DNA of 11,589 nt from JBAZOJ01 sp041648755 (GCA_041648755.1 JBAZOJ010000110.1:1-11589), one strand, 5' to 3'; counted from the stretch's first letter, positions 1 through 7,755 are shown. The notes: generated by a model not told the origin, from the sequence alone. Numbers and translations are program-made.

Positions 1-1010
1 TCAGCCTCACTGCGCTGTTCAGCGCGTTTATGAGCAACACGGCCTGCACGGCGATGATGATGGCGATCATGCTCCCTGCGGTCGCAGCGGTAGGCCAGGG
101 CGACAGGTTCAGGGTCGCGGTGATTCTTGCCGTGCCCTATGCCGCTAACATCGGCGGAATGATCACTCCTATCGGCACTCCACCCAATGCAGTCGCGGTC
201 GGCGCACTTGCGAAGCAGGGACTGTCCGTTGATTTCTTCCAGTGGGTGCTGATGGCAGCACCGTTTGCGCTGGTGATGCTTGCATTCATGTGGCTGCTGT
301 TCATGAAGATGTTTCCCCCCGCAACGAAGACGGTCGATATAGTTCTGCCGCAAGGGACAACATCCAACTGGCGGACGTGGACAGTCTATGGGATATTCGG
401 AGCAACAGTCGCACTGTGGCTCACCGGGCCGGTGCACAATCTGCCCGATGCTATTCCCGCGCTGCTGCCGGTTGCGGCCTTCACGGCACTGGGAATTCTG
501 AGTTCAAAGGATTTCAACACGATGAGCTGGGATATCCTGTGGCTCATCGCGGGCGGCCTTACACTGGGCGACTCAATGGAGAAGACCGGATTATCCAAGT
601 GGGTCATCGGCCAGGTGAACTGGTCAGGGATGGCGCCATGGCTTCTTATCGGAGCATTCGCGCTGGGCGCAATGCTGCTCAGCGAGTTCATGTCGCACAC
701 GGCCGCATCGAATATCTTCGTGCCTCTGGGAGTAGCATTCGCAACGGGCATTGTGCCTGAAGCGTTCGGAATAGCCGACAAGAACTGGTTCATCGTAAGC
801 CTTGTTGTCGCGATAGGGCTCGCGACATCGCTGGCCATGGCATTGCCGATCTCGACTCCGCCGAACGCTATCGCATATGGTACGGGGCAGATCAAAAACA
901 AGGACATGCTGGTAACCGGCCTGATAATAGGTGCCGTAGGAATAACGCTGCTCGCATTCGGAATGCCCGCGTTGTGGGATTTCTGGAAAGGAATCGGGCT
1001 GATAAGGTGA
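1..1010 (+). CDS. DASS/SLC13 family sodium:anion (carboxylate or sulfate) symporter, C-terminal part
   Basis: Partial gene: the frame is already open at base 3 and the 5' end lies outside the window. About 335 residues are visible; family members are usually 450-500, so roughly 130-150 N-terminal residues are missing. The product is an inner-membrane carrier that imports di/tricarboxylates or sulfate with sodium. Seen directly: the SNT motif (about bases 33-41), its paired hairpin motif GTPPNA (about 173-190), a second half with SHT where the repeat normally has SNT (693-701), and the C-terminal signature LPISTPPNAIAYGTG (about 844-888). These sit among roughly eight hydrophobic helices. The two-fold repeat of SNT-type and TPPN-type motifs is what identifies the family. 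Substrate cannot be told from sequence. The TGA stop overlaps the GTG start of the downstream kinase gene, so the two are probably co-translated and the carrier may take part in sensing. Family is confident, substrate is not. Confidence 0.9.
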   Translation, partial: SLTALFSAFMSNTACTAMMMAIMLPAVAAVGQGDRFRVAVILAVPYAANIGGMITPIGTPPNAVAVGALAKQGLSVDFFQWVLMAAPFALVMLAFMWLLFMKMFPPATKTVDIVLPQGTTSNWRTWTVYGIFGATVALWLTGPVHNLPDAIPALLPVAAFTALGILSSKDFNTMSWDILWLIAGGLTLGDSMEKTGLSKWVIGQVNWSGMAPWLLIGAFALGAMLLSEFMSHTAASNIFVPLGVAFATGIVPEAFGIADKNWFIVSLVVAIGLATSLAMALPISTPPNAIAYGTGQIKNKDMLVTGLIIGAVGITLLAFGMPALWDFWKGIGLIR

Positions 1011-3052
1011 ACGTCGGCACATACTTCATCCTGGCGGTAGTCGGGGAACGTGCTGCAGGAGCGGCCATCCAACGGGATTTGCTGCGAATATTCGGCGAGC
1101 ATTTCTCCGTGGAGGTATGCAGCGGACCGCGCGAAGCAGGGGATCGGCTGAAGGTAATGAGCCGAATCGGACGAAAAGTCGCCCTTATGGCAATTTCGTC
1201 GCCGTCTGGCGACAAGGACGGCCCTGAGTTCGTAGTAGATGTGCTGGCACGCCCTGACTATGGCAGAATTCACTGCGTTTACTTCGCCCCCCCCGAGGAT
1301 ATGGCCGTCATCGCACAGAAGTTCGACAGAAGCAAAGCACAAGTCACGGTGCTGCCGCAGAAGTACGAGTTCGCAGAACTGGAGTCGGCCTCCAGACGAC
1401 TGATTACGGATTACTTCGCAAAGCGCGAGACTCCCGATATCGTGAATTTCGCTTCAGTTCTCGATTTAAAGCGACTCAGCGAGGAGTTGCTGGAGGTTGA
1501 GGAGGAACGCCGGAGTTACAGACTGCAACTGCATGACCTGCAATCCGGCCTCTTGCGCAGCCCGTGGCGGAATGAGACCGAAATAGTCGAGGAACTGACC
1601 GGTCGGCTGGACTCCATGCTGGATCTGCCGAGCCTGCGTTTGGAAATACCTCGCGGGGAGGCCCTGCTTAAGGAAGGTGACCCCAACAGCCACCTTTACC
1701 TGGTCGAAAAAGGTCTGATGGGGCTGACCAAGAAAAGCGGCTCCGCTGAAGTGGGGCTCGGACGTTTCGGCCCGGGGATGTTCGTAGGGATACTGAGCTT
1801 CATCGAGGGTGAGGATGCCTTTGCGACCGTACGCGCGATAGAAGACAGCACGTTAGTAAAGATTTCCGCGAAGGACTTAAAGCGCCTTATCAGCGAGGAC
1901 GCAGGCCTGACCGCATTGGTGGTCAATCTGCTGCTGCGAGGAGTATCGGCTCGCCTGAGAGAGAGCACGCAACTACACTATCGGGTGAACGAGCTCAACA
2001 TCGAGATATCGCGCGAACGCGACGACCTGAAGGCTGCGATAGCAAGGCTCGAAGCCGCCGAGATGAAGCTGGTCGAGCGGGAGAAGATGGCGCTGCTGGG
2101 GCAGTTCATCGCTGGAATCGCACACGAGTTGAACAACCCCGCCGGGGCGATGCAGCGAGCGGGAGACCAGTTGGCGGGATCGTTGATAGGGCTTATGAAG
2201 GACATTGCGGCGTTCAAGGACGGCCGGATGGCAGAGATCCGGTCTGAAGGCTGGCGAGTAATGTCTGATGCCCTGGACAAGTCTCCAAAGGCTCTGCCCG
2301 CGATCCGAAGCGAGGCAAAGAACTACGAAAAACACCTGACGGGCGAGCCAAGAGCAAGAGAACTCGCGCGAATGCTTGCCGACATGCACGTTTCCGAATC
2401 CGAGGCCCATGAAATTGCATCCCGTCCAAAGGCGGATGAGGCGATCAGGCTGCTTTACCGCTTCCACGATATCGGGATTGAACTGCGTCATATCCGGCTT
2501 AGCGCGGAACGAGTGGAGGGCATCGTCAAGAGTCTGCGCGATTACGCCCGGCCACAACAGTCCGAACCTGTTTCCTTCGACGTTCGGACAGGAATTGACG
2601 ACACACTGACGATCATGAGCCACACGATGAAGAGCGTTTCGGTATTCAAGAGCTACGAGGATCTGCCACCCATCACCGGCCAGCCCGCTGAGTTGAACCA
2701 AGTCTGGACAAATCTGATTGTCAATGCTGTCGAGGCAATGAAGGGTGCAGGCAAGCTGTGGATCAAGACGCAGCGTCGTGGGGAGACCGAGGTCTCTGTG
2801 TCATTCGAGAACGACGGCCCGGCGATCCCCGCAGAGGTCATTGGCAGGCTGTTCGACCTGAATTTCACAACCAAGAAGGGCGGGGCGAGCTTCGGCCTTG
2901 GCATCGGGCTGCCGATTTCGCGCAATATTGTCGAGAACCATGGGGGGACAATCACCGTCGAGTCACATCCGCGGTCAACCACTTTCACTGTTGTGCTTCC
3001 GATCAAGGGCGAATACCGGCCTTCGCAAAGGCTCAGGAGTGCCAATGGATAG
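1007..3052 (+). CDS. Soluble histidine kinase: degenerate receiver-like domain, cNMP-binding-like domain, HisKA and HATPase
   Basis: 681 residues. I chose GTG at 1007 because it overlaps the symporter stop in the four-base GTGA arrangement; an in-frame ATG at 974 would lie deep inside the upstream gene. Domains in order: a receiver-like alpha/beta fold (about 1-130), a short coiled coil (about 150-180), a CRP-type cyclic-nucleotide-binding fold (about 204-320), a coiled coil (about 330-362), an H-box AGIAHELNNP with the phospho-acceptor His373, a long helical insert, and an HATPase domain with N-box Asn573, G1 motif ENDGP (Asp603) and G2 motif GLGIG (630-634). There are no membrane helices, so it acts in the cytoplasm. 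Catalytic residues look intact. The receiver-like domain has no acidic pair or acceptor aspartate, and the cNMP domain has Ile262 where CRP has its ribose-binding Glu. The partner is the overlapping response regulator. The input signal is unknown; cyclic-nucleotide sensing is doubtful. Confidence 0.9.
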   Translation: MNVGTYFILAVVGERAAGAAIQRDLLRIFGEHFSVEVCSGPREAGDRLKVMSRIGRKVALMAISSPSGDKDGPEFVVDVLARPDYGRIHCVYFAPPEDMAVIAQKFDRSKAQVTVLPQKYEFAELESASRRLITDYFAKRETPDIVNFASVLDLKRLSEELLEVEEERRSYRLQLHDLQSGLLRSPWRNETEIVEELTGRLDSMLDLPSLRLEIPRGEALLKEGDPNSHLYLVEKGLMGLTKKSGSAEVGLGRFGPGMFVGILSFIEGEDAFATVRAIEDSTLVKISAKDLKRLISEDAGLTALVVNLLLRGVSARLRESTQLHYRVNELNIEISRERDDLKAAIARLEAAEMKLVEREKMALLGQFIAGIAHELNNPAGAMQRAGDQLAGSLIGLMKDIAAFKDGRMAEIRSEGWRVMSDALDKSPKALPAIRSEAKNYEKHLTGEPRARELARMLADMHVSESEAHEIASRPKADEAIRLLYRFHDIGIELRHIRLSAERVEGIVKSLRDYARPQQSEPVSFDVRTGIDDTLTIMSHTMKSVSVFKSYEDLPPITGQPAELNQVWTNLIVNAVEAMKGAGKLWIKTQRRGETEVSVSFENDGPAIPAEVIGRLFDLNFTTKKGGASFGLGIGLPISRNIVENHGGTITVESHPRSTTFTVVLPIKGEYRPSQRLRSANG

Positions 3053-3542
3053 AATCTCCATTCTCGTGATCGACGACGAGCGCGCGGTTCTGGACACGCT
3101 CATGCGTGATCTGGACCGCTTCTCCACGCATTTCCGAATCGAGCCCTGCGAGAGCGCTGCAGATGCAGCCGACGTAATCAGGGAGCTGAAGGCCGACGGC
3201 TGGGCGTTAGGCCTGGTGCTGGCAGACCATCTGATGCCGAACATGTCCGGAGTGGACTTCCTTGTCCAACTGAACTCCGACCCGTACTCCAGTGCGGCAA
3301 GAAAAGTGCTGATTACCGCGCAGGCCGGGCTGGAGGACACGATACAAGCGATCAATCGCGGCGGACTGAACCATTATATCAGGAAGCCGTGGCGCAAAGA
3401 CCAGTTGGAGGAGGTCCTCTGTGACCAACTCACCGGCTATGTGCTGGAAAACGTGGAAGACCCCCTGCCTTTCGCCCAGGTGCTTGATGCATCGCGCATC
3501 TTTTCGGCCATCCACCGGCGTGGAGCAAGCGGAAGACTTTAG
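3045..3542 (+). CDS. Single-domain (receiver-only) response regulator
   Basis: 165 residues. It starts at ATG 3045, inside the last codons of the kinase gene, with AGGAG at 3035-3039 five bases upstream; this 8-base overlap implies translational coupling. The receiver signature is complete: acidic pair Asp10/Asp11, phospho-acceptor Asp61 in LADHLMPNMSG, Thr91 and Lys114 in RKPW. The KPW ending is common in regulators of the HupR/RpfG type. Only about 45 residues follow the receiver core, with no HTH, HD-GYP, GGDEF or other output domain, so it probably works by protein contact or as a phosphorelay intermediate. The adjacent kinase is its likely phosphate donor (inference from overlap). An open extension further upstream in this frame runs through the kinase gene and is not coding. 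Confidence 0.9.
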   Translation: MDRISILVIDDERAVLDTLMRDLDRFSTHFRIEPCESAADAADVIRELKADGWALGLVLADHLMPNMSGVDFLVQLNSDPYSSAARKVLITAQAGLEDTIQAINRGGLNHYIRKPWRKDQLEEVLCDQLTGYVLENVEDPLPFAQVLDASRIFSAIHRRGASGRL

Positions 3543-3595
3543 GGCAAACCGCCCTGCATGGGGTATCATTAAGACAACCTGCACAAGGGAGCGCA

Positions 3596-5470
3596 ATGCT
3601 CGCGCACGATTTCGACAAAAGTACACGCTGGCTCAACGCGAAGAAGCCCATCTCTTTGAGGGATCTTCGCGGCTGCATCGTTGTTCTGGACTTCTGGACA
3701 TATTGCTGCATCAACTGCATGCACGTGCTGCCGATATTGGCAATCGTGGAAGAAGAATTCCGCGACGAGCCACTTGTGGTCATCGGTATTCACAGCGGCA
3801 AGTTCGACGCTGAGAAAGATGACGCCCGGATAGGTGAAGCGATTCGACGGTATGGAATAGCACATCCGGTGGCGGTTGACAGCGAGATGAAGATATGGCG
3901 GCAATACGGCATCCGCTCTTGGCCGACACTCGTGGTAATCCGGCCTGACGGCTCAATTGCTGCTGTCGCTCCCGGTGAACCGGATCCGGCGATGTTCCGG
4001 GCCTTCTTGCGCAGAGAGCTTGATGACGCGCGAGGACAAAAGACTCTTGCAGAAAAAGCCCCCGACCTGGTGCCGCAAGCGGTCAGCGCAAAGGGAGCCC
4101 TGCTCTATCCGGGCAAAGTGATTTCACTGGCAGGACAACGCATTGCGATAAGCGACAGCGGACATCACCGCGTACTGGTTTGCGACAGCCACGGCAAGGT
4201 TCTTGATGCGATCGGCTCCGGGCGGAGAGGTCTGGCAGGAGGTTCGTTCGAAGATGCTGCTTTCGATGATCCACAGGGGCTCGCGGAATGGGGCGGCAAT
4301 TTGTTCGTCGCCGATCGGCGCAACCACTGCATCCGAAAGTTGAACCTCGACCGGCGAACCGTTGAGACTGTTGCGGGCGACGGGACTCTTGGCATTGCCC
4401 ACCCAAAGGGGCCGGTTCCCGCCCTGGAGACCCCCCTGCGCTCGCCGTGGGATCTTTGCGCAATTGGAGACGACATCTATGTGGCCATGGCAGGAAGCCA
4501 CCAAATATGGCTATACAACCCCATCAAGGGAACAATCGAGGCATACTCCGGAACGTCAGTGGAAGGACTTGTGGACGGCCCGATTCGCGGTTGCTCGATG
4601 GCTCAGCCATCCGGGATGTCTCACCGGGAAGGCTTTCTATACGTAGTTGACAGCGAGACGAGTTCGATACGCGCCATTGACCTTGGCCACGGGTCAATCA
4701 AGACACTATTCGGCACAGGCCTGTTCGACTTCGGAGATTCGGATGGCGATGCAGGAAGCGCGATGCTTCAACACCCCATGGGAGTCGCTGCTACACCGGA
4801 AGGCCTGTACGTGGCAGACACGTACAACGGAAAGATCAGACTGGTTGACTGGGATACGAAATCGGTCAAAACGATTGCGTCAGGTCTGCACGAGCCGGGG
4901 GGCATCGCGTCATCTTCGGATGAAGGACTGCTGATTGCGGACACCAACGCTCATCGAATCCTGCTGCTGCGCGATTCGCAGATGACAACCATCGAAATCA
5001 CAAATGCACCTGTGCCACGCACGGGCTCAATCGCCACTGCACCGAAAGATCACGACGATCTCGATACCGAGAACTGGTTCACAAGCATCCTGGAGCTACC
5101 TGATGGAGTGGGCCTCGCGCCGGGCGAGGGAAAGATCGTGCTGGAGCTTGTCTTTGCAGAAGGCAGCAAGTTTGCGGCAGGCGAGACAATCCGAATCAAC
5201 TGCGAGGTAGCGCGGCGACCGGATCTGCTTGCAGTGAAGTCGCCTGAAGCCCGGTTCGAAGGCGGGGATAGCGCACAGGTTGCGCTGACTCTCCCCGTGA
5301 CCGTTGCGCCATTCGCCGAGGAAGCTGTGGATAGCGAAATAACGGCTGCGCTCGAATACGTGCGATGCGACTTTGGAGGCTATTGCACTCCGCTCCGCTC
5401 GCAATTGAGGATACCCGTACGCCTGCTGCAAAACGGTACGGAGACGCTCCTATTCACCGTGGAGATGTGA
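3596..5470 (+). CDS. NHLRC2-like protein: thioredoxin-like domain, NHL-repeat propeller and C-terminal beta domain
   Basis: 624 residues. It starts at ATG 3596 with AAGGGAG at 3585-3591. No signal peptide is seen, so it is probably cytoplasmic. Residues 1-145 form a thioredoxin/TlpA-like domain with the active-site motif FWTYCCINC, i.e. C38-I-N-C41 preceded by an extra Cys37; this CCINC form is characteristic of NHLRC2-like proteins. Residues about 165-465 carry five or six NHL repeats (recurring IADSGHHR-, VADRRNHC-, VADTYNGK- and IADTNAHR-type segments) that should fold into a beta-propeller. Residues about 500-620 form a beta-rich domain with the pair Cys591/Cys597 in CDFGGYC. The family is widespread, including human NHLRC2, but its biochemical role is poorly defined; thiol redox is the reasonable guess. 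It lies 53 bases after the response regulator and one base before the RF-like gene, so it is probably co-transcribed with the latter. Confidence 0.88.
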   Translation: MLAHDFDKSTRWLNAKKPISLRDLRGCIVVLDFWTYCCINCMHVLPILAIVEEEFRDEPLVVIGIHSGKFDAEKDDARIGEAIRRYGIAHPVAVDSEMKIWRQYGIRSWPTLVVIRPDGSIAAVAPGEPDPAMFRAFLRRELDDARGQKTLAEKAPDLVPQAVSAKGALLYPGKVISLAGQRIAISDSGHHRVLVCDSHGKVLDAIGSGRRGLAGGSFEDAAFDDPQGLAEWGGNLFVADRRNHCIRKLNLDRRTVETVAGDGTLGIAHPKGPVPALETPLRSPWDLCAIGDDIYVAMAGSHQIWLYNPIKGTIEAYSGTSVEGLVDGPIRGCSMAQPSGMSHREGFLYVVDSETSSIRAIDLGHGSIKTLFGTGLFDFGDSDGDAGSAMLQHPMGVAATPEGLYVADTYNGKIRLVDWDTKSVKTIASGLHEPGGIASSSDEGLLIADTNAHRILLLRDSQMTTIEITNAPVPRTGSIATAPKDHDDLDTENWFTSILELPDGVGLAPGEGKIVLELVFAEGSKFAAGETIRINCEVARRPDLLAVKSPEARFEGGDSAQVALTLPVTVAPFAEEAVDSEITAALEYVRCDFGGYCTPLRSQLRIPVRLLQNGTETLLFTVEM

Positions 5471-5471
5471 T

Positions 5472-5999
5472 ATGAACGAGGGTAGGATTGCCGCGCGGAA
5501 GCACCCGGCGGATCTGCCGGATGACAAGCTGCTGTTGCAGTGCGGGCGCAAACATATGCGGCGGTCCGGGCCGGGAGGCTCGAACCGGAACAAAGTCGAA
5601 ACGGCGGTGATTCTCGTGCACGAGCCCACGGGCATTACGTCGGAAGCCAACGAGCGCAGGTCGCAGGCTGAGAACCTGACGAATGCGGTCTTCAGGTTGA
5701 GGGTGAAACTGGCACTCGATTATCGTTGTGTCTTATCCAAGGACTACGTGCCAGGCGCGCTATGGCAGTCACGCATCGCAAAAGGGGCAATACGGTGCAA
5801 TCCCGAGCATCACGACTTTCCGTCGATGCTGGCCGAGGCGCTGGATGTGATAAATGCGCACGAATGGAACGTGCCGGAAGCAGCAAAGGCACTTCTCACG
5901 ACCACATCGCAGTTGGTGAAATTTCTGAAGGATGATTGGCACGCGCTATCGCTTGTAAATGCGAAGCGGGTGGCCCTGGGGCTGCACCCGCTTCAATAG
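5472..5999 (+). CDS. Peptide chain release factor-like protein (RF-1 domain) with GGS in place of GGQ
   Basis: 175 residues. It starts at ATG 5472, one base after the upstream stop; GGAG at 5461-5464, inside the end of the previous gene, serves as ribosome binding site. Residues about 14-80 are a class-I release-factor catalytic domain: RRSGPGGSNRNKVETAV followed by a PTGI segment and an ERRSQAEN segment, the core shared with RF1/RF2, ArfB and related rescue factors. The catalytic GGQ is GGS here (Gly35-Gly36-Ser37, Ser codon TCG at 5580-5582). The C-terminal half (about 110-175) is helical, contains TTSQLVKFLKDD, and is not the basic tail of ArfB. I recall planctomycete 'peptide chain release factor-like' proteins with this layout. 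No codon-recognition domain is present. It may act in ribosome rescue or another ribosome-linked step, but loss of the catalytic Gln makes peptidyl-tRNA hydrolysis uncertain. Confidence 0.87.
   Translation: MNEGRIAARKHPADLPDDKLLLQCGRKHMRRSGPGGSNRNKVETAVILVHEPTGITSEANERRSQAENLTNAVFRLRVKLALDYRCVLSKDYVPGALWQSRIAKGAIRCNPEHHDFPSMLAEALDVINAHEWNVPEAAKALLTTTSQLVKFLKDDWHALSLVNAKRVALGLHPLQ
5964..5993. terminator. Possible weak terminator hairpin between convergent genes
   Basis: A perfect 9-base stem (AAGCGGGTG with CACCCGCTT) encloses a 12-base loop. It covers the last codons of the RF-like gene, just before its stop. The convergent PilX-like gene ends 47 bases away at 6040. Neither side has a clear T tract, so it is not a classical intrinsic terminator. 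It could still stall or protect both 3' ends. It may also be no more than a by-product of coding sequence. Confidence 0.3.
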
Positions 6000-6039
6000 C
6001 ATCCTCCGGCTGTCAAAAGCCCGGGGGTGGATGATTGGC

Positions 6040-7746
6040 TCAGTACACCCAGCGGTCGGTGCGCCACCATGCGATCATACGCAGCGTGTACACGTTGGGG
6101 GTGTAAGGAGGAAGGAAGTTGACATCGTAGTAGTCAGTGTCAAACGACCAGTTACGTTGGGGGGCCGTGTAGATGTTGCCACCGTAAACCCACTTGCCCT
6201 TGGCAACTTGTGAATCCCAGATATTGACGAACGACCCCTTGATGGTCAAGGGGATCGAACTCGACCACTTCTCGTGAAGCCGCGGGAAGTTCTCAAAACC
6301 GCCGTTGTATGTGCCAGAGACCGTGTCATAGGAGCCAGTGATCAAGGCGACATTGAAGGTCGTAGCAGTGGGGGTTGGAGGGGAAGTGCTGCTGGATGTT
6401 TTGGCCGAATCAAGCCAGGATTTTGAGAGCAGATTGACCGCATCACTGATAACGGATGAGCCCTTCTTGTTTGTGCTGTTGTAGTCGCCCTTGATGTAAA
6501 CGGGGTTGGGAGAGACAACAGTCAGTTTGTTGCGAAGCTCCGAGCCATTCACGAGCCTGATACCGTTGGGCTGGGTGGTGGTGGAATCCGTGCGATAAGC
6601 ATAGAGAAGGCCATTGCTGGGCCACAAAGCCTTGGCTACTCCGCCAACGGTTACGGTGGCAGTCTTCATCTTGGAAATATCGACCTCGGTCATCGTGACC
6701 GTCTTCTTTTCGCGGGCATCATACATCGTCTTGGTGGTGATAGTACTGGCAGGAAGCAGGCTGGTAACGTCTACTCCGCCAAGGTACATCTTGCTGTCAA
6801 TAATGACCATGTTTGCCGTGTTGTTGTAAAAGCCCTTGTCGTAGTTGCCCGTCCCGGGGGTATATGTGTAAGTAGTGCCGCTCTTCGTGTAGTCGCCCTT
6901 ATTGGCTGCGTTGGCTACATAGGGCTGAATCGAGCCCACTTCAGGGGCCTCAATCTTGGAAACCCCGTGCGCGGCGGTCTTGAGCACTCCACCCCAGCGG
7001 GCAAGGGCCATCTGGGCGAAATCCATTTTGGTTCCGTTGTATGTCCCGCTGAACCTGGAGTCCTGAGACGTTGTCATCTCGACATCGGTACCGTTTCGGA
7101 TGTAGACTTTTCCTCCCGGCACAGAGGTACTGTCCTTGCGCTTGCGATAGACATTTCCGGCGGTGCGCACAGTGCCATTATAGGCATACACGTTGCCACT
7201 TTCGTTGGTGAGGTAGATGTCATTGTTCGAGTGAATACGTCCAGACAGGTTCATCTGGGCGCCGGGGTTTATCTCCAGATCGTCGTTGTAGAAGGAAAGG
7301 AACTGGAAGATTGGCATCGCGTCGAGGCTGGTGTACTGGCTGATATTGGCGATAACGCCCTGGTAGGTCGCGGTGGACGTGATCTTAAAGAGCTTGGAGA
7401 TGACGCGGAATCCGTCAGCGGAAGTATTCTGAACGATGATCGGGTTGCCGCTTGAATCAAGGGCAGGCTGGAGAGTCCAATTGACGCTGATTCCGTTGAC
7501 CGTGACTGAGCCCGAGCCGGGCGGACCGTAGAAGTTTGCCGCGAAATTTCGCAGCGTCATAGCCGCGGAAGCAGCGCCGCTTTCGGCGCTGGAGAACGCA
7601 ATGGTCTTTCGAGCCTTGAACTGAGCGATAGTGTTGTCGGATAGCGCCGTCAAGTACAAGGCACTCAACAGCCCCGAGCAAAGCACCAGCATGATCACAG
7701 TCAGCACCATGATGGCGCCGCGTTGAGAATTTGGGCTTTGATCCAT
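6040..7746 (-). CDS. PilX N-terminal-type membrane-anchored protein with a large extracytoplasmic part
   Basis: 568 residues. I chose the ATG at 7746 because GAGGTGA (7755-7749) precedes it; a longer in-frame start at 7812 lies upstream of the promoter and would add basic residues with no ribosome site. Residues 9-36 (RG, then a hydrophobic helix starting AIMVLTVIML) and the following AESGAASAAM segment (54-63) match the PilX N-terminal pattern of type IV pilus accessory proteins. No Glu5 follows the glycine, so standard prepilin processing is uncertain. The remaining roughly 500 residues are rich in Ser, Thr, Asn, Gly and Tyr, with beta-type segments such as LSGRIHSNNDIYL (about 165-177), PVYIKGDYN (about 415-424) and TFNVALITGSYD (about 460-471), recalling the extracytoplasmic domains of large PilX-like proteins. 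It is probably anchored in the cytoplasmic membrane and exposed outside. No other pilus genes are in the window. Likely transcribed alone from the promoter at 7801-7829. Confidence 0.82.
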   Translation of the reverse strand: MDQSPNSQRGAIMVLTVIMLVLCSGLLSALYLTALSDNTIAQFKARKTIAFSSAESGAASAAMTLRNFAANFYGPPGSGSVTVNGISVNWTLQPALDSSGNPIIVQNTSADGFRVISKLFKITSTATYQGVIANISQYTSLDAMPIFQFLSFYNDDLEINPGAQMNLSGRIHSNNDIYLTNESGNVYAYNGTVRTAGNVYRKRKDSTSVPGGKVYIRNGTDVEMTTSQDSRFSGTYNGTKMDFAQMALARWGGVLKTAAHGVSKIEAPEVGSIQPYVANAANKGDYTKSGTTYTYTPGTGNYDKGFYNNTANMVIIDSKMYLGGVDVTSLLPASTITTKTMYDAREKKTVTMTEVDISKMKTATVTVGGVAKALWPSNGLLYAYRTDSTTTQPNGIRLVNGSELRNKLTVVSPNPVYIKGDYNSTNKKGSSVISDAVNLLSKSWLDSAKTSSSTSPPTPTATTFNVALITGSYDTVSGTYNGGFENFPRLHEKWSSSIPLTIKGSFVNIWDSQVAKGKWVYGGNIYTAPQRNWSFDTDYYDVNFLPPYTPNVYTLRMIAWWRTDRWVY

Positions 7747-7748
7747 AT

Positions 7749-7755
7749 TCACCTC
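7749..7755 (-). promoter_or_regulatory. Ribosome binding site of the PilX-like gene
   Basis: GAGGTGA on the minus strand, with its GAGG core five bases before ATG 7746. It decides the start against the in-frame ATG at 7812, which has no comparable site. Confidence 0.75.

Noticed and set aside
386..1342. Long minus-strand open frame of 318 codons across the symporter and kinase start
   Set aside because: It is antisense to two well-recognised genes, spans both of them, and its translation has no family-like pattern. It is a shadow of GC-rich coding sequence.
1973..2701. Minus-strand open frame of 242 codons inside the kinase gene
   Set aside because: It is antisense to the conserved H-box and N-box region, has no ribosome site or recognisable motif, and is therefore a shadow.
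2898..3044. N-terminal extension of the response regulator
   Set aside because: The receiver begins with the typical ISILVIDDE strand right after ATG 3045, which has a good ribosome site. The earlier part overlaps the kinase G2 box in another frame.
3541..3569. Small hairpin AGGGC-AAACC-GCCCT and a TATCAT box between the regulator and the thioredoxin/NHL gene
   Set aside because: The stem is only 5 bases and has no T tract, and no -35 hexamer lies at a suitable distance from TATCAT. I do not claim a terminator or promoter here.
6967..7455. Plus-strand open frame of 162 codons inside the PilX-like gene
   Set aside because: It is antisense to a gene with a recognised N-terminus, ribosome site and promoter. 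Its translation has no recognisable motif.
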